A DNA stretch of 64,000 nt from Algorimicrobium hallyeonense (GTDB lineage: Bacteria > Bacteroidota > Bacteroidia > Flavobacteriales > Flavobacteriaceae), in the NCBI RefSeq assembly GCF_042657385.1, contig NZ_JBHSLA010000002.1, positions 501,095 to 565,094 on the forward strand, given 5' to 3'. A program made the translations under genes and the position numbers. Below are positions 1 to 10,100 of this stretch, one piece after another; positions within the stretch are counted from its first letter, which is position 1; each line of letters opens with the position of its first letter. Below the pieces are notes generated by a model. The model made no database searches. It was not told the DNA's origin and saw only the letters and a program-made list of their open reading frames with translations.

Positions 1-1194
1 GGTACCTCTTATGATGAGACTTGGGTTTTTGAAACGGTTAATAAATATTATGATCCTGATGAAAAGAAAGTAGTTACAGAAACTGAAAAAGGTTTTGATG
101 CATTCCGAACCTATAATTTTAGTACTAGTGTTGGGACCACCTTATATGGAATGTTCGATTTTAGAAAAGCAGGCAAAGACCCTAAAATTCAACAGATTCG
201 TCATGTTATGAGGCCATCCATGAGCTATAATATTAATCCGTCTTTTAGTAATTATTACCAAACTTATGAGGTGGTAAGTGCAGATGGTTTAACCGTTACA
301 GAAGAGGAATATACGCGTTTTGAAGGTGGTATTTTTGGTATTCCAAATAATCGCTATTCTAGTTCAATAGGCATGAGTTTATCTAACAATATAGAAGCTA
401 AAGTACGCGATAAAGATTCATCAGCAACAGAAGCTAAAAAAATAAAACTCCTTGACAACTTAAATTTTTCAACAGCCTATAATTTGGCGGGAGATTCATT
501 AAACTGGAGTCCATTAAGAATGTCTGGAGGTACACAGATATTAAACAATAAAATGTCTATTAACTTTGGAGCAACGTTGGACCCGTATGCTTTAGATAAT
601 AACAACTCCAAAATTGATAAGTTTAATATTGATAATGGTGGTAGTTTATTCCGATTAACAAGTGCCAATATTACCATGAGTTACTCCATTTCTAGTAATG
701 ATTTTGATGGCACAGAAAACGACCGAAGTACAGCAGAAAATTTGCGTAGCGGTGGTCGTGCCGATGATTTATTTGGTCGAGCACAAGATTTTTCAGACCA
801 GAGCTATTATGACAAAGACGATGATGATAAGGAACGAACACCTAGCAAGTTATATACCAATAAAATTCCTTGGAATGTTAAATTTGCCTACGCTGCTAAT
901 TACACGAATACACGAAGAGAGAATGAAATATCATCACATTCACTCATGTTTTCTGGTGATGTAGAAATTGCGCCCCAATGGACTTTTGGAGCTTCATCGG
1001 GTTATGATTTTAAAAACAATGGTTTTACTTACACCCAATTACGTTTTGAGCGCGATTTATTAAGTTGGCGCATGAATTTTAGCTGGGTTCCTTTTAGCAC
1101 TAGAAGTTCGTGGTATTTCTTTATTGGGATTAAATCCAATATCCTGAAAGATATTAAATATGATAAACGACGCCAGCCTGACCAACGACTATAA
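1..1194 (+). CDS. lptD: LPS-assembly protein LptD, C-terminal part (5' end outside window)
   Basis: The frame is open from the first base and ends at TAA 1192-1194, so only the last 397 codons are present. The protein is a chain of amphipathic beta strands with alternating aromatic residues, ends in a strand-rich segment with SWYFFIGIKSN, and carries acidic loops such as a KDDDDKE stretch; this fits the C-terminal barrel of the Bacteroidota LptD-like protein that inserts LPS into the outer membrane. The next gene is ridA 35 bases downstream, an order I know from flavobacterial genomes. No N-terminal domain or signal peptide can be judged here. Another large outer-membrane barrel cannot be excluded from this fragment alone. 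Confidence 0.75.
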   Translation, partial: GTSYDETWVFETVNKYYDPDEKKVVTETEKGFDAFRTYNFSTSVGTTLYGMFDFRKAGKDPKIQQIRHVMRPSMSYNINPSFSNYYQTYEVVSADGLTVTEEEYTRFEGGIFGIPNNRYSSSIGMSLSNNIEAKVRDKDSSATEAKKIKLLDNLNFSTAYNLAGDSLNWSPLRMSGGTQILNNKMSINFGATLDPYALDNNNSKIDKFNIDNGGSLFRLTSANITMSYSISSNDFDGTENDRSTAENLRSGGRADDLFGRAQDFSDQSYYDKDDDDKERTPSKLYTNKIPWNVKFAYAANYTNTRRENEISSHSLMFSGDVEIAPQWTFGASSGYDFKNNGFTYTQLRFERDLLSWRMNFSWVPFSTRSSWYFFIGIKSNILKDIKYDKRRQPDQRL

Positions 1195-1229
1195 TGTATT
1201 CCAACACGATTAACTAATATACTTTTAAG

Positions 1230-1610
1230 ATGAAAACAATTATCAACACGAAACACGCTCCTGCTCCAATTGGACCTTATAACCAAGCCGTTTTAGTAGG
1301 GAATATGCTTTATACCTCTGGACAAATTGCTATTAATCCCGTAACAAACGAATTAGTTTTGGATACTATAGAACTGGAAACAGAACAGGTTATGCAAAAC
1401 ATAAAGGCTGTTTTAGAAGCTGCTGACATGACTTTTGAAAACGTTATTAAATCAACCATATTTATAAGTGATATGGGTAATTTCTCAAAAATCAATGCGG
1501 TTTATGCAACATATTTTAATTCAGATACAGCACCAGCCCGTGAAACCGTAGAAGTTGCCAATTTACCAAAATATGTAAATGTGGAAATTAGTATGATGGC
1601 TGTCAAATAG
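1230..1610 (+). CDS. ridA: RidA family enamine/imine deaminase
   Basis: This 126-residue protein has the usual size and the family's landmarks: an SGQIAINPVT segment near residue 30, a conserved Arg in APARETVEVANLP near residue 104, and the ending VNVEISMMAVK. RidA hydrolyses reactive 2-aminoacrylate and other enamines made by PLP enzymes such as threonine dehydratase, protecting PLP enzymes in the cytoplasm. It lies 35 bases after lptD and no promoter match is visible between them, so co-transcription is likely. The neighbouring minus-strand gene ends only 5 bases away, so the two are tightly convergent. Confidence 0.92.
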   Translation: MKTIINTKHAPAPIGPYNQAVLVGNMLYTSGQIAINPVTNELVLDTIELETEQVMQNIKAVLEAADMTFENVIKSTIFISDMGNFSKINAVYATYFNSDTAPARETVEVANLPKYVNVEISMMAVK

Positions 1611-1615
1611 CAATC

Positions 1616-2536
1616 TTAAAAAGCCATAGACCAGCCAAAACCCAACTTATTACTGTCCGAACCAATATCTTGAAAAGTAACCGAGCGTAAATAAGACAAC
1701 TTTACAGCTTGTGTTTTTGTAATTGGTGCTCCAAACGATATGGCTCCTAAAAAATCTCCTCGTGCATCATTTTGTGATACACCATCAATTATTGCGGAAC
1801 CACCACTTCCTAATCCAGCACTTGCAGAAACCCACATCCTATTTTTAAATCGGTGAATTAAATGCGATTGCACGGCATATAGTGGATTTTGTTTCTTTTC
1901 TTGATGATTAAAAAACTGGTTGTTCGTCGTGAAAATAAAGACGGAAGTTGTCAGTTCATAAGACCACGCCCCCCAATTATGGACCATTCCTATTTGCGGT
2001 CTAATAATAAAACGATTATTACCTAAATTAATTAAGCGATCCTCCGCATACTGCCCCAAAGGAAAATTAACGGCTAATGACACACCTAACATGGTATTTA
2101 CTGGGTTGGCTTTTATATATTCCATCATTTCAACCCTATTCATGGCATTGGGTCCAATTAAATTTAAAGAAACGCGAATCCTAGGATCCGCAAACCCTTG
2201 TCTGTTAAGCGTTTTAGGTTCTCCAGAAATTTTACCATCCCATTTTCCAAAAACATAAGGAATTGTAACATCCACACGCGCTAATTTGTTCCCAATTTTA
2301 AAAGGCTGTACATAAGAAACGGCAATAATGTCCATATTTTGTTTTACATCTTCAGTTTGCAAAACCGGATCAAAATAAACATCACTGTCAGCAAAGGCAT
2401 AACCTGCACCAATAACATGCGTTCCTAATGGCAAAGGCGTCCAACGACGTGGCTCTATGTCCTGTGAAAATACATAAGAATTTAAACCCATTAACCACAG
2501 AATAATCCAAAAATTTCTAAATGTATTTTTACTCAT
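1616..2536 (-). CDS. putative outer-membrane channel-like protein (phenol MetA-pathway family)
   Basis: A 306-residue protein with a signal peptide (hydrophobic stretch ending near VFSQD, residue 25) followed by a beta-rich sequence without other membrane helices. Features such as the PLGTHVIGAGYAF start, strand pairs with Gly-aromatic turns and a final strand ending WSMAF resemble the 'MetA-pathway of phenol degradation' transporter-like family (Pfam PF13557). These are thought to be small outer-membrane barrels of unknown substrate. It stands alone, convergent with ridA and divergent from guaC over a 182-base gap. The substrate cannot be read from the sequence. Confidence 0.6.
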   Translation of the reverse strand: MSKNTFRNFWIILWLMGLNSYVFSQDIEPRRWTPLPLGTHVIGAGYAFADSDVYFDPVLQTEDVKQNMDIIAVSYVQPFKIGNKLARVDVTIPYVFGKWDGKISGEPKTLNRQGFADPRIRVSLNLIGPNAMNRVEMMEYIKANPVNTMLGVSLAVNFPLGQYAEDRLINLGNNRFIIRPQIGMVHNWGAWSYELTTSVFIFTTNNQFFNHQEKKQNPLYAVQSHLIHRFKNRMWVSASAGLGSGGSAIIDGVSQNDARGDFLGAISFGAPITKTQAVKLSYLRSVTFQDIGSDSNKLGFGWSMAF

Positions 2537-2687
2537 AAAATTATTAGATTTATCAAAAGATCATTTGTTTATAATTACTTTGTTTTAAAGCAACATAAAT
2601 TAAAAATTTTAAATTAGAATTCTATCAAACACCTTAAAATAATACATAGAATTTCAGCCACATGAAGTTTTACTAATTTGGAACATG

Positions 2688-2695
2688 TATATTTG
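2688..2695 (+). promoter_or_regulatory. guaC promoter, -7 element
   Basis: TATATTTG matches the Bacteroidota -7 consensus TAnnTTTG and lies 23 bases before the guaC ATG. No TTG is seen at the expected 17-23 nt upstream, so only the -7 half is supported. Confidence 0.45.
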
Positions 2696-2718
2696 AATAA
2701 TCCTTATTACAAATTAAT

Positions 2719-3759
2719 ATGCGTATAGAACACGATATAAAATTAGGTTTTAAAGACGTGATGATTCGTCCAAAACGATCGACCTTAAAAAGCAGAAAGG
2801 AAGTGAGTTTAGAGCGTGAATTCACCTTTTTACACAGCAAGAAAACATGGACAGGGATTCCCATTATGGCTGCCAATATGGACACTGTTGGAACCTTTAA
2901 CATGGCCAAAGCATTATTTAAACACTCCTTATTTACTACCATCCATAAACATTATACGGTAGAAGAATGGAAAAACTTTATAAATACGGCGCCAAAAGGA
3001 ATTGAAAATTATATTGCGGTTAGTACAGGAACGGGAGGTGAAGACTCTAAAAAGTTAAAAGACATCCTAAATGCTTGTCCACAACTCAATTTCATATGTA
3101 TTGATGTTGCCAACGGTTATTCGGAACATTTTACCAATTTTGTTAGAAAAACGCGAAAAGCACACCCTGACAAAGTTATTATAGCCGGAAATGTGGTTAC
3201 TGGAGAAATGGTAGAAGAATTATTATTGTCTGGAGCCGATATTATTAAGGTTGGAATTGGTCCAGGATCTGTTTGTACCACACGCGTTAAAACGGGCGTT
3301 GGCTATCCGCAATTATCCGCTATCATAGAATGTGCGGATGCTGCCCACGGACTTGGTGGACAAATAATAAGTGATGGTGGTTGTACGACACCGGGTGATG
3401 TTGCCAAAGCCTTTGGTGCTGGTGCAGATTTTGTTATGCTTGGAGGCATGTTAGCTGGACATGATGAAAGTGGTGGTGAGTTGATAGAGCGTGATGGCGA
3501 AAACTATAAACAATTTTATGGTATGAGTTCTGAAACCGCTATGGATAAGCACGTTGGTGGTGTTGCTGAATATCGTGCTAGTGAAGGTAAAACGGTTGAA
3601 GTTCTGTACAGAGGTTCTGTTGAAACAACGGTGTTTGATATTTTAGGTGGTTTACGAAGTACGTGCACCTATGTTGGCGCACAACGTCTAAAAGAGCTTA
3701 CCAAACGAACAACCTTTATTCGTGTGGCTGAACAAGAAAATCAAGTTTATACCAAGTAA
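2719..3759 (+). CDS. guaC: GMP reductase
   Basis: GuaC reduces GMP to IMP and ammonia with NADPH, returning guanine nucleotides to the purine pool. At 346 residues it matches the E. coli enzyme (347). The N terminus with GFKDVMIRPKRST and the catalytic loop GIGPGSVCTTR with Cys186 are typical of GuaC. The CBS domains found in most IMP dehydrogenases are absent: the protein runs straight from the barrel start into the loop. The GGCTTPGDVAKAFGAGADFVMLGG phosphate-binding region follows near residue 220. It is a single-gene unit with its own -7 element; the next gene is convergent. Confidence 0.92.
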   Translation: MRIEHDIKLGFKDVMIRPKRSTLKSRKEVSLEREFTFLHSKKTWTGIPIMAANMDTVGTFNMAKALFKHSLFTTIHKHYTVEEWKNFINTAPKGIENYIAVSTGTGGEDSKKLKDILNACPQLNFICIDVANGYSEHFTNFVRKTRKAHPDKVIIAGNVVTGEMVEELLLSGADIIKVGIGPGSVCTTRVKTGVGYPQLSAIIECADAAHGLGGQIISDGGCTTPGDVAKAFGAGADFVMLGGMLAGHDESGGELIERDGENYKQFYGMSSETAMDKHVGGVAEYRASEGKTVEVLYRGSVETTVFDILGGLRSTCTYVGAQRLKELTKRTTFIRVAEQENQVYTK

Positions 3760-3796
3760 GTTTACTGAAAACGAATGCTGATTTTAAAAAAACAAT

Positions 3797-4159
3797 TTAC
3801 AATCCCTTAATTAAAAGCAAGGCAGTTGCCGGATTGGTTGCCAATGGCACATCATGCACATCACACAAACGCATCAGCATTAACACATCAGGTTCATGTG
3901 GGTGTTTTGCCAATGGATCTCTGAAAAAAAGTACCATTTTGCACAATCCTTCGGCTACTCGTCCCGCTATTTGCGCATCACCGCCTAAAGGTCCAGATAG
4001 TAACTTTTTCACTTTAAATCCTGCGCTTTCCACCTTATTTCCGGTTGTTCCTGTAGACACTAAAGTGATGTGATCTTGATGAAAAAACGCCTTATGTTCA
4101 TTTAAAAACTGAACCATTTCCGCCTTTTTTCCATCGTGTGCTATAATTGCTATTTCCAT
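3797..4159 (-). CDS. mgsA: methylglyoxal synthase
   Basis: MgsA converts dihydroxyacetone phosphate to methylglyoxal and phosphate, a bypass that releases phosphate when sugar phosphates accumulate. The 120-residue protein carries the family motifs in order: IAHDGKK at the N terminus, VSTGTTGNK, GPLGGDAQI, FFRDPL with the catalytic Asp, HEPDV, and RLCDVHDVPLATNPATA. It lacks the N-terminal extension of the E. coli protein (152 residues). Its ATG overlaps the stop of the upstream sugar kinase (TAATG), which suggests translational coupling. It is the last gene of the pfkA-gapA-kinase-mgsA block. Confidence 0.93.
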   Translation of the reverse strand: MEIAIIAHDGKKAEMVQFLNEHKAFFHQDHITLVSTGTTGNKVESAGFKVKKLLSGPLGGDAQIAGRVAEGLCKMVLFFRDPLAKHPHEPDVLMLMRLCDVHDVPLATNPATALLLIKGL

Positions 4160-5022
4160 TATTCGTTTTTATTGGTGTGATAATTAACCAAACCATCAAT
4201 TGGTCGTTTTACTATGTTGCCCACTTTGTAATGATATTCTTCGGCTATTTCTAAAATTTCATCTTTTGAAAAATACGAGATAGAACCGGCAAAATGAACA
4301 GGAACGGTTTTAATTTCTTCTTTAAACTGAAGAATCATATTTTCAGAGAAAAGTCGCAAACCTTTTTTAATCAAATTTTTAATATACACGTTTTCCTTAT
4401 GTAAAAACATAAATTCAGCAAAACTGGCTAAATAGGCATTCGGATTGGGTTGCTTATATAGGTTGTGTTTAATAAAATCTGTATCCATATTATAGGTCTC
4501 GGCAAAAGCAGTCCGGAGGGTTTCTGGCATATGATAAAAATAATAATCCCGAATTAACTGTTTGCCATAGTAATTCCCAGAAGCATCATCCATTAGCGAA
4601 TATCCCAACGAGTTAACGCGTTGATGCACATGGCTTCCATCAAAATAACTACAGTTAGAACCTGTTCCTAAAATACAAACCACAGCTGCTTCATTTGGTT
4701 TATTAACGGTGGCTCGAATGGCTGCATAGGTATCTTCCTTCACTTCGATTAAAGCATTTGTAAAGATAGATGCCAAAACCTGTTTTAAAAGTAATCGTGG
4801 CTTTTCAGTTCCGCAACCGGCTCCATAAAAATAGACATGAGAAACATTTAATTTATGTTTATTTAAATCTGGTTGCTCATTGATTATTTTATAAAGTTCT
4901 TCCGCTTGTAAAATGGCTGGGTTTAAACCTTTGGTTTTTATTTTTTCTAATAAATGATTGCCATTTTTATCAACGGAAAGCCAATCACATTTTGTAGAAC
5001 CACTATCAACAATTACTATCAT
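4159..5022 (-). CDS. BadF/BadG-type sugar kinase (N-acetylglucosamine kinase-like)
   Basis: A 287-residue ASKHA-fold kinase. The N terminus MIVIVDSGSTKCDWL is the phosphate-1 motif (DxGSTKxxW); CILGTGSNCSYFDG near residue 125 is phosphate-2, and GYSLMDDASGNYYGKQLIRDY matches the GSGxxxG region of the BadF/BadG/BcrA/BcrD family. Such proteins in Bacteroidota phosphorylate N-acetylglucosamine or other amino sugars with ATP. It is separated from gapA by a terminator-like hairpin and is coupled to mgsA by a one-base overlap. The sugar specificity is inferred from family membership only. Confidence 0.8.
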   Translation of the reverse strand: MIVIVDSGSTKCDWLSVDKNGNHLLEKIKTKGLNPAILQAEELYKIINEQPDLNKHKLNVSHVYFYGAGCGTEKPRLLLKQVLASIFTNALIEVKEDTYAAIRATVNKPNEAAVVCILGTGSNCSYFDGSHVHQRVNSLGYSLMDDASGNYYGKQLIRDYYFYHMPETLRTAFAETYNMDTDFIKHNLYKQPNPNAYLASFAEFMFLHKENVYIKNLIKKGLRLFSENMILQFKEEIKTVPVHFAGSISYFSKDEILEIAEEYHYKVGNIVKRPIDGLVNYHTNKNE

Positions 5023-5038
5023 ATTTCTAAAAATAAAA

Positions 5039-5078
5039 AATTCGCAGTCTACAATTTAAAATTATAAAACTGCGAATT
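5039..5078 (-). terminator. Rho-independent terminator after gapA
   Basis: Ten-base arms 5039-5048 and 5069-5078 (AATTCGCAGT / ACTGCGAATT) are perfectly complementary around a 20-base loop. Read on the minus strand they are followed by a T-rich run. The site lies just beyond the gapA stop and before the sugar kinase, so it may end or attenuate transcription there. Confidence 0.7.
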
Positions 5079-5095
5079 CAAATGTAGTATTATAT

Positions 5096-6097
5096 TTATA
5101 AACTGTTAATATGCTCGGCTAATTCTACTAATTTATAAGAATAAGCATACTCATTATCATACCAAGCTACTAATTTGAAGAATCGAGAATTCAATTCAAT
5201 AGCTGAATCGGCATCAAAAACACAGGTGCGATCTTCACTAACAAAATCTTGTGAAACCACAGCATCTTCGGTATAACCTACAATTCCTTTTAAAGAACCT
5301 TCAGCAGCTTCCTTAAATACTTTTTTAATGGCTTCTAAAGAGGTTTCTTTTTTTGTTCTCACTGTTAAATCAACAACAGATACATTAGCTGTAGGCACAC
5401 GAAATGCCATACCTGTTAATTTCCCATCTAATTCTGGAATAACTTTACCAACGGCTTTAGCGGCTCCAGTGGTTGTTGGGATAATATTATTTAAAGCAGA
5501 ACGCCCTAAACGGTAATTTTTGGCGCTTGGACTATCTACGGTATGTTGCGAGGACGTTGTAGCATGAACCGTTGTCATTAAACCCTCTTCAATACCAAAA
5601 TTATCATTCATAATTTTAGCCATTGGTGCCAAACAATTTGTTGTACAAGAGGCATTTGAAACTATGGTGTCCGTTGCTTTAGCATCTAAATGGTTAACAC
5701 CCATTACAAACATAGGTGCATCTTTACTTGGTGCAGAGATTACCACTTTTTTGGCGCCCGCATCAATATGAGCTTGAGCCGACTCAATAGTTTTAAAAAT
5801 CCCAGTACAATCAGCAATAACAGCTGCTTCTACGGCATCCCATTTTAAATTTTTCGGGTCACGCTCTGCTGTTACACGCACCGTTTTTCCATTAACAACT
5901 AAATGACCATTTTCCACTTCAACCGTTCCATTAAAACGACCATGAACGGAATCATACTTTAATAAATAGGCTAAATGGTTAACATCAAGCAAATCATTAA
6001 TTGCTACTACCTCAACATCTGGCCTTTCCATAGTTGCTCTAAATACAATACGACCAACACGTCCAAATCCGTTTATTCCTAATTTTAATTTTGCCAT
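5096..6097 (-). CDS. gapA: glyceraldehyde-3-phosphate dehydrogenase, type I
   Basis: The enzyme oxidises glyceraldehyde 3-phosphate to 1,3-bisphosphoglycerate with NAD in glycolysis. At 333 residues it has the Rossmann motif GINGFGRVGR at residues 7-16, an acidic residue after strand 2 in AINDL (favouring NAD), the active-site SNASCTTNCLAP with Cys151, and the C-terminal WYDNEYAYSYKLVEL. The start follows pfkA by 29 bases with no promoter-like site, so the two genes are probably one transcript. A strong hairpin follows the stop. Nothing is missing from the catalytic set. Confidence 0.95.
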   Translation of the reverse strand: MAKLKLGINGFGRVGRIVFRATMERPDVEVVAINDLLDVNHLAYLLKYDSVHGRFNGTVEVENGHLVVNGKTVRVTAERDPKNLKWDAVEAAVIADCTGIFKTIESAQAHIDAGAKKVVISAPSKDAPMFVMGVNHLDAKATDTIVSNASCTTNCLAPMAKIMNDNFGIEEGLMTTVHATTSSQHTVDSPSAKNYRLGRSALNNIIPTTTGAAKAVGKVIPELDGKLTGMAFRVPTANVSVVDLTVRTKKETSLEAIKKVFKEAAEGSLKGIVGYTEDAVVSQDFVSEDRTCVFDADSAIELNSRFFKLVAWYDNEYAYSYKLVELAEHINSL

Positions 6098-6126
6098 AAT
6101 TTTGCTATTTTTTATTACTATTATTG

Positions 6127-7113
6127 TTACGTGGTCATAATATCGGACACGCGTAATAATTCTTTATTTATTTCTGTTTTGCCTTTAACGGCTTTTTCTA
6201 ATGGTGTTAATGTAATTTTATTATCTAAAATACCAACCATAAAATTTGTTTTCCCTTCTAATAAGGTTTCCACTGCCTTCACACCCATTCTACTGGCTAA
6301 AACACGATCAAAACAGGATGGTGAACCACCACGTTGCATATGTCCTAATACCGAAACACGCACTTCGTATTCTTCCATGTTTTCTTCAACATAATCTTTC
6401 AATTCAAAAACATTTTTTCCAATTTTATCGCCTTCCGCTACCACAACTATACTAGATGATTTACCAGATTTCTTACTGCGTCTTAAGGATTCTAAAAGTC
6501 TATCCAACCCTAAATCTTCTTCAGGGATTAATATTTCTTCAGCTCCTGCTCCAACACCTGCATTTAAGGCAATGTGACCAACATCGCGACCCATGACTTC
6601 CACAAAAAACAATCGTTTGTGTGAACTTGCTGTGTCTCGTATTTTATCAATTACCTCAACAACCGTATTTAAAGCGGTATCAAAACCCAACGTAAAGTTG
6701 GTGCCAAAAATATCATTATCTATAGTTCCTGGGATACCAATAATAGGGAAATTAAAGGCTTTATTAAAAACTAAACCTCCCGTAAAACTACCATCACCTC
6801 CAATAATAACTAAAGCATCTATACCTGCATTAACAAGGTTGTCATGCGCTTTCTGCTGACCTGCATCTGTTCTAAATTCTTTAGATCTAGCCGATTTTAG
6901 CATGGTGCCTCCTTTATTGATAATGTGGTTTACACTACGTGCTGAAAGGGATTTAAAATCGCCTTCAATCAATCCTTCGAAACCGCGATAAATACCAATA
7001 CATTCTATTTCATGGTATGCACAGGTTCTAACAACGGAACGAATGGCGGCATTCATGCCTGGCGAATCACCACCAGAGGTTAAAACACCTATTATTTTAA
7101 TATTTTTTGACAT
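6127..7113 (-). CDS. pfkA: ATP-dependent 6-phosphofructokinase
   Basis: PfkA phosphorylates fructose 6-phosphate, the committing step of glycolysis. The 328-residue sequence has GVLTSGGDSPGMNAAIR at the N terminus, the nucleotide site IIGGDGSFTGG (a Gly after the second Asp marks ATP rather than pyrophosphate use), the catalytic PGTIDNDIFGT, and MGRDVGHIALNAG. A C-terminal GHMQRGGSPSCFDRVLA binds substrate. It lies 68 bases after tamB in the same direction and 29 bases before gapA. Co-expression with gapA is likely; with tamB it is uncertain. Confidence 0.95.
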   Translation of the reverse strand: MSKNIKIIGVLTSGGDSPGMNAAIRSVVRTCAYHEIECIGIYRGFEGLIEGDFKSLSARSVNHIINKGGTMLKSARSKEFRTDAGQQKAHDNLVNAGIDALVIIGGDGSFTGGLVFNKAFNFPIIGIPGTIDNDIFGTNFTLGFDTALNTVVEVIDKIRDTASSHKRLFFVEVMGRDVGHIALNAGVGAGAEEILIPEEDLGLDRLLESLRRSKKSGKSSSIVVVAEGDKIGKNVFELKDYVEENMEEYEVRVSVLGHMQRGGSPSCFDRVLASRMGVKAVETLLEGKTNFMVGILDNKITLTPLEKAVKGKTEINKELLRVSDIMTT

Positions 7114-7181
7114 GATTTTATACTTGATTATGTAAATCTACTAAAGAAAAACAATAAATAACATGCTATTTGTCACTGTTT

Positions 7182-10100
7182 TTAATTCTTTTCTTCTTCA
7201 TCCTTAAAGCCGATGTAACCCGGTAGGTTTTTATTATTTTTTTCAGCTTGCTCTGCTTCTTTGGCTTTTTCTTCTTCGTATTCGTGTTTACCTTTAAAAA
7301 TAATTTGAATCAGTTCACTAAAGGTATCAAAATCCACATTCCATGCTATACCAACACCTTGTGTATAGCCAATTTCTTCACCAAAATTCCGGATACTATT
7401 TTCACGATTGAAAACTTTAGCTGTTAGTGTACCTTCATCATTTAATAAAAAGTCAATTTGAACATCTCCAGCAATAACCGTTTCACTTACACCTCCAACA
7501 GGCACACCAACTTTACCATTAATTAAAATGCGGTCGCTTATATTGGTTTGAAGCGTCACCCCTAAACGATCATCGGTTTGATAGTCGGGTGTATTTTCGC
7601 CAGCTTCGTAATTTAAACCAATGTTTACTTTATTATCACTAGTTGAAAAGAAACCGTTAATAATACCATTTAAACGTTCGGTAATAGTTCCGGTTATATT
7701 TATATCGTTTAATCGGTTTGAGAAGGCGCCGGTTGCTAATAAATATAGCGCTTGATTATCTCGGTCTTCTTTGGAATCGAGTCGGTAATTTAATTCTGAT
7801 TTCACCGTAGAACTCACGTTTGGAAATTCGAATTCAAATTCAATGTCGGGCTTTTCTAAAGGTCCACTTAACATAGTTAACACGTGAACAGGTATACTTC
7901 TATTAATAGGGTTATCCAGCAAAGGTGATGGATTTGCTTGTGTTTTATAAATAGCGCTTATTTCAATTTGCGCTGAAAACGGATCGCCTTCCCAAGCCAA
8001 AGTTCCACCGGGTTCTACAATAAATTTCTTTTGAACAATGCCACCATACATAAAGTTATAAACACCATCAAAAACCGAAAAATCACCATAAATATTAAAT
8101 TTACCATTGGTGTTAATATCAATTAGCAAGCCACCAACACCACTTCCTTTTATGGTACTTCCAGACACTTTATCAATTACTATTTCTATTTCGGCATCTT
8201 GCGTTATATCCAATTCAAAATCTAATTCTAATCCTGAAATATTCTGTGTTCGCACCTCCTGACCCAATGACTTGGCAAGTTTTTCTGCAGGTGTTAAAAA
8301 GTGAATAAAGGAATTATCACCAAAAGTGGCAGAGTCCGTTAAAGGAATAACAAAGGTTGTTCCTGGCTTGGTTTCACCAATAACGCTAATCACCAAATTA
8401 TTAGCTGGACCTTTTATGCTGGCAATACCACCAATAAATCCTGTTCCGTAATACGGTGCATCTTCAGTTTCTTCTTGGGTATCTAAAACCAATAAGCGTT
8501 GTGTATTAACATCTAAATCCAAACTCCAATCGCCAAAATTAATATGATTAATGGAACCATCTAAAATGCCTTTGGAGTTATATTTGGTATCTGTTATTCG
8601 GATATTATTAAACACAAAACTTTGATTATCTAGCGTTACCGATGATTTATTAGCAAATTCAAAATCCACATTTAAATACGGAACCGTTAACCCGGAGTTG
8701 TTTAATACCAAATCGCCATTTAATTGCGGTTTTTTCAAACTTCCTTCTACTCTTGCAACACCCGTAACGTCTCCTCTAATATTTGTTAAAATGCCAGACA
8801 AGAATGGGTTTAATGGTGATAGGTTGAAATTATTAAAGTTTAAATCGACATCTATGGTTGAAACATTTGATGCCACATCAATAATACCAATAGCTGAAAA
8901 GGATTCATTGGCATCATCCTTAATTTTGGCGTATACCGAATAGTTTGTAAGCGATTCATTACCGCGAATCTGCGCATCAAAAGAACCTAGGACTAGCTTA
9001 TTAATTTCCAAATCATCCACGGTAATATTGGCGTCTGGTAGGTAGAGTCCGTTTTGCTGAAAAACATCCAACTTACCATTTACGTTTCCGCGTAAATCCA
9101 AACTATCTATGGATGGTGTTATTTTAGCCAAATCAACATCCTTAAAATTTAGTTTAATATCCTTATAGGTAGAGTCTCGTAATTCTCCAAAAAGCTTTAT
9201 CTGCTCACTATTATGACTCATTAAAAATGAATCTATTTTTACGTTTTTAAAGTTATTGTCAAAAACGAGCCGGTTATTCCGGTTTCTATTTTCATTTAAA
9301 ATCCATTTATTCCCCTTAAAAGTGATATCTGATTTACTAAAACCAACAACGGATTTATTTTCTTTATTAATGGTGTGGTAAAAACTTAAATTATAGATAT
9401 CTTTATTGTTTTTACCGCCATTAAATTCCGACCTAATAAACAATGTGTCCTTTAGGGTTACGTTAATTAAGTTGAATTTAGAAATATTATAAAAATTGGT
9501 ATTGATACTATCTACTTCTACATAGGTATTAAAAAGTGGGTTTTTATTATCTACTTGTAAAGAAATTTGATCTGCAAAATAATCAAACAGCTTAATTTTA
9601 GGTGATTTAAAGGTTAATTTAAATTCATCCTCTTGACTTTCCACATGGCCACGAATGTACGTGTTGGATCCTAGCTCGATATCGGGAACAAATACTTCAA
9701 CTATTTTATTATAGATATTAAAATTAAAATCGATGTATTGATTTTCTACTACTTTATGCGGTTTATAGTTCGCGTAAATGCTTCCTACGGCATTTTCAAA
9801 AAGCTTTCCAATATCTTCAAATAGGAAAACACCACTTAACTGTCCCGTAATAATATCTGGAGAATTTACATTAATATAATGCACCTCTTCTTGGAAGGTT
9901 GATGTTATTTGAAAATCTTCAAAGAAATAAGAATCATGCTCATTGATATACGATGTATTCCTAAATTGAATGTTACCTACGGCATTATTTACAGTTGTAC
10001 CTGAAACCTTCATAACCACCACACCTTTAAACGTTGATAGGCTATCATTTTTCACAAAATTCATGGCTTTTAGGTTGGCATAGTTTACATCTGCTTCAAA

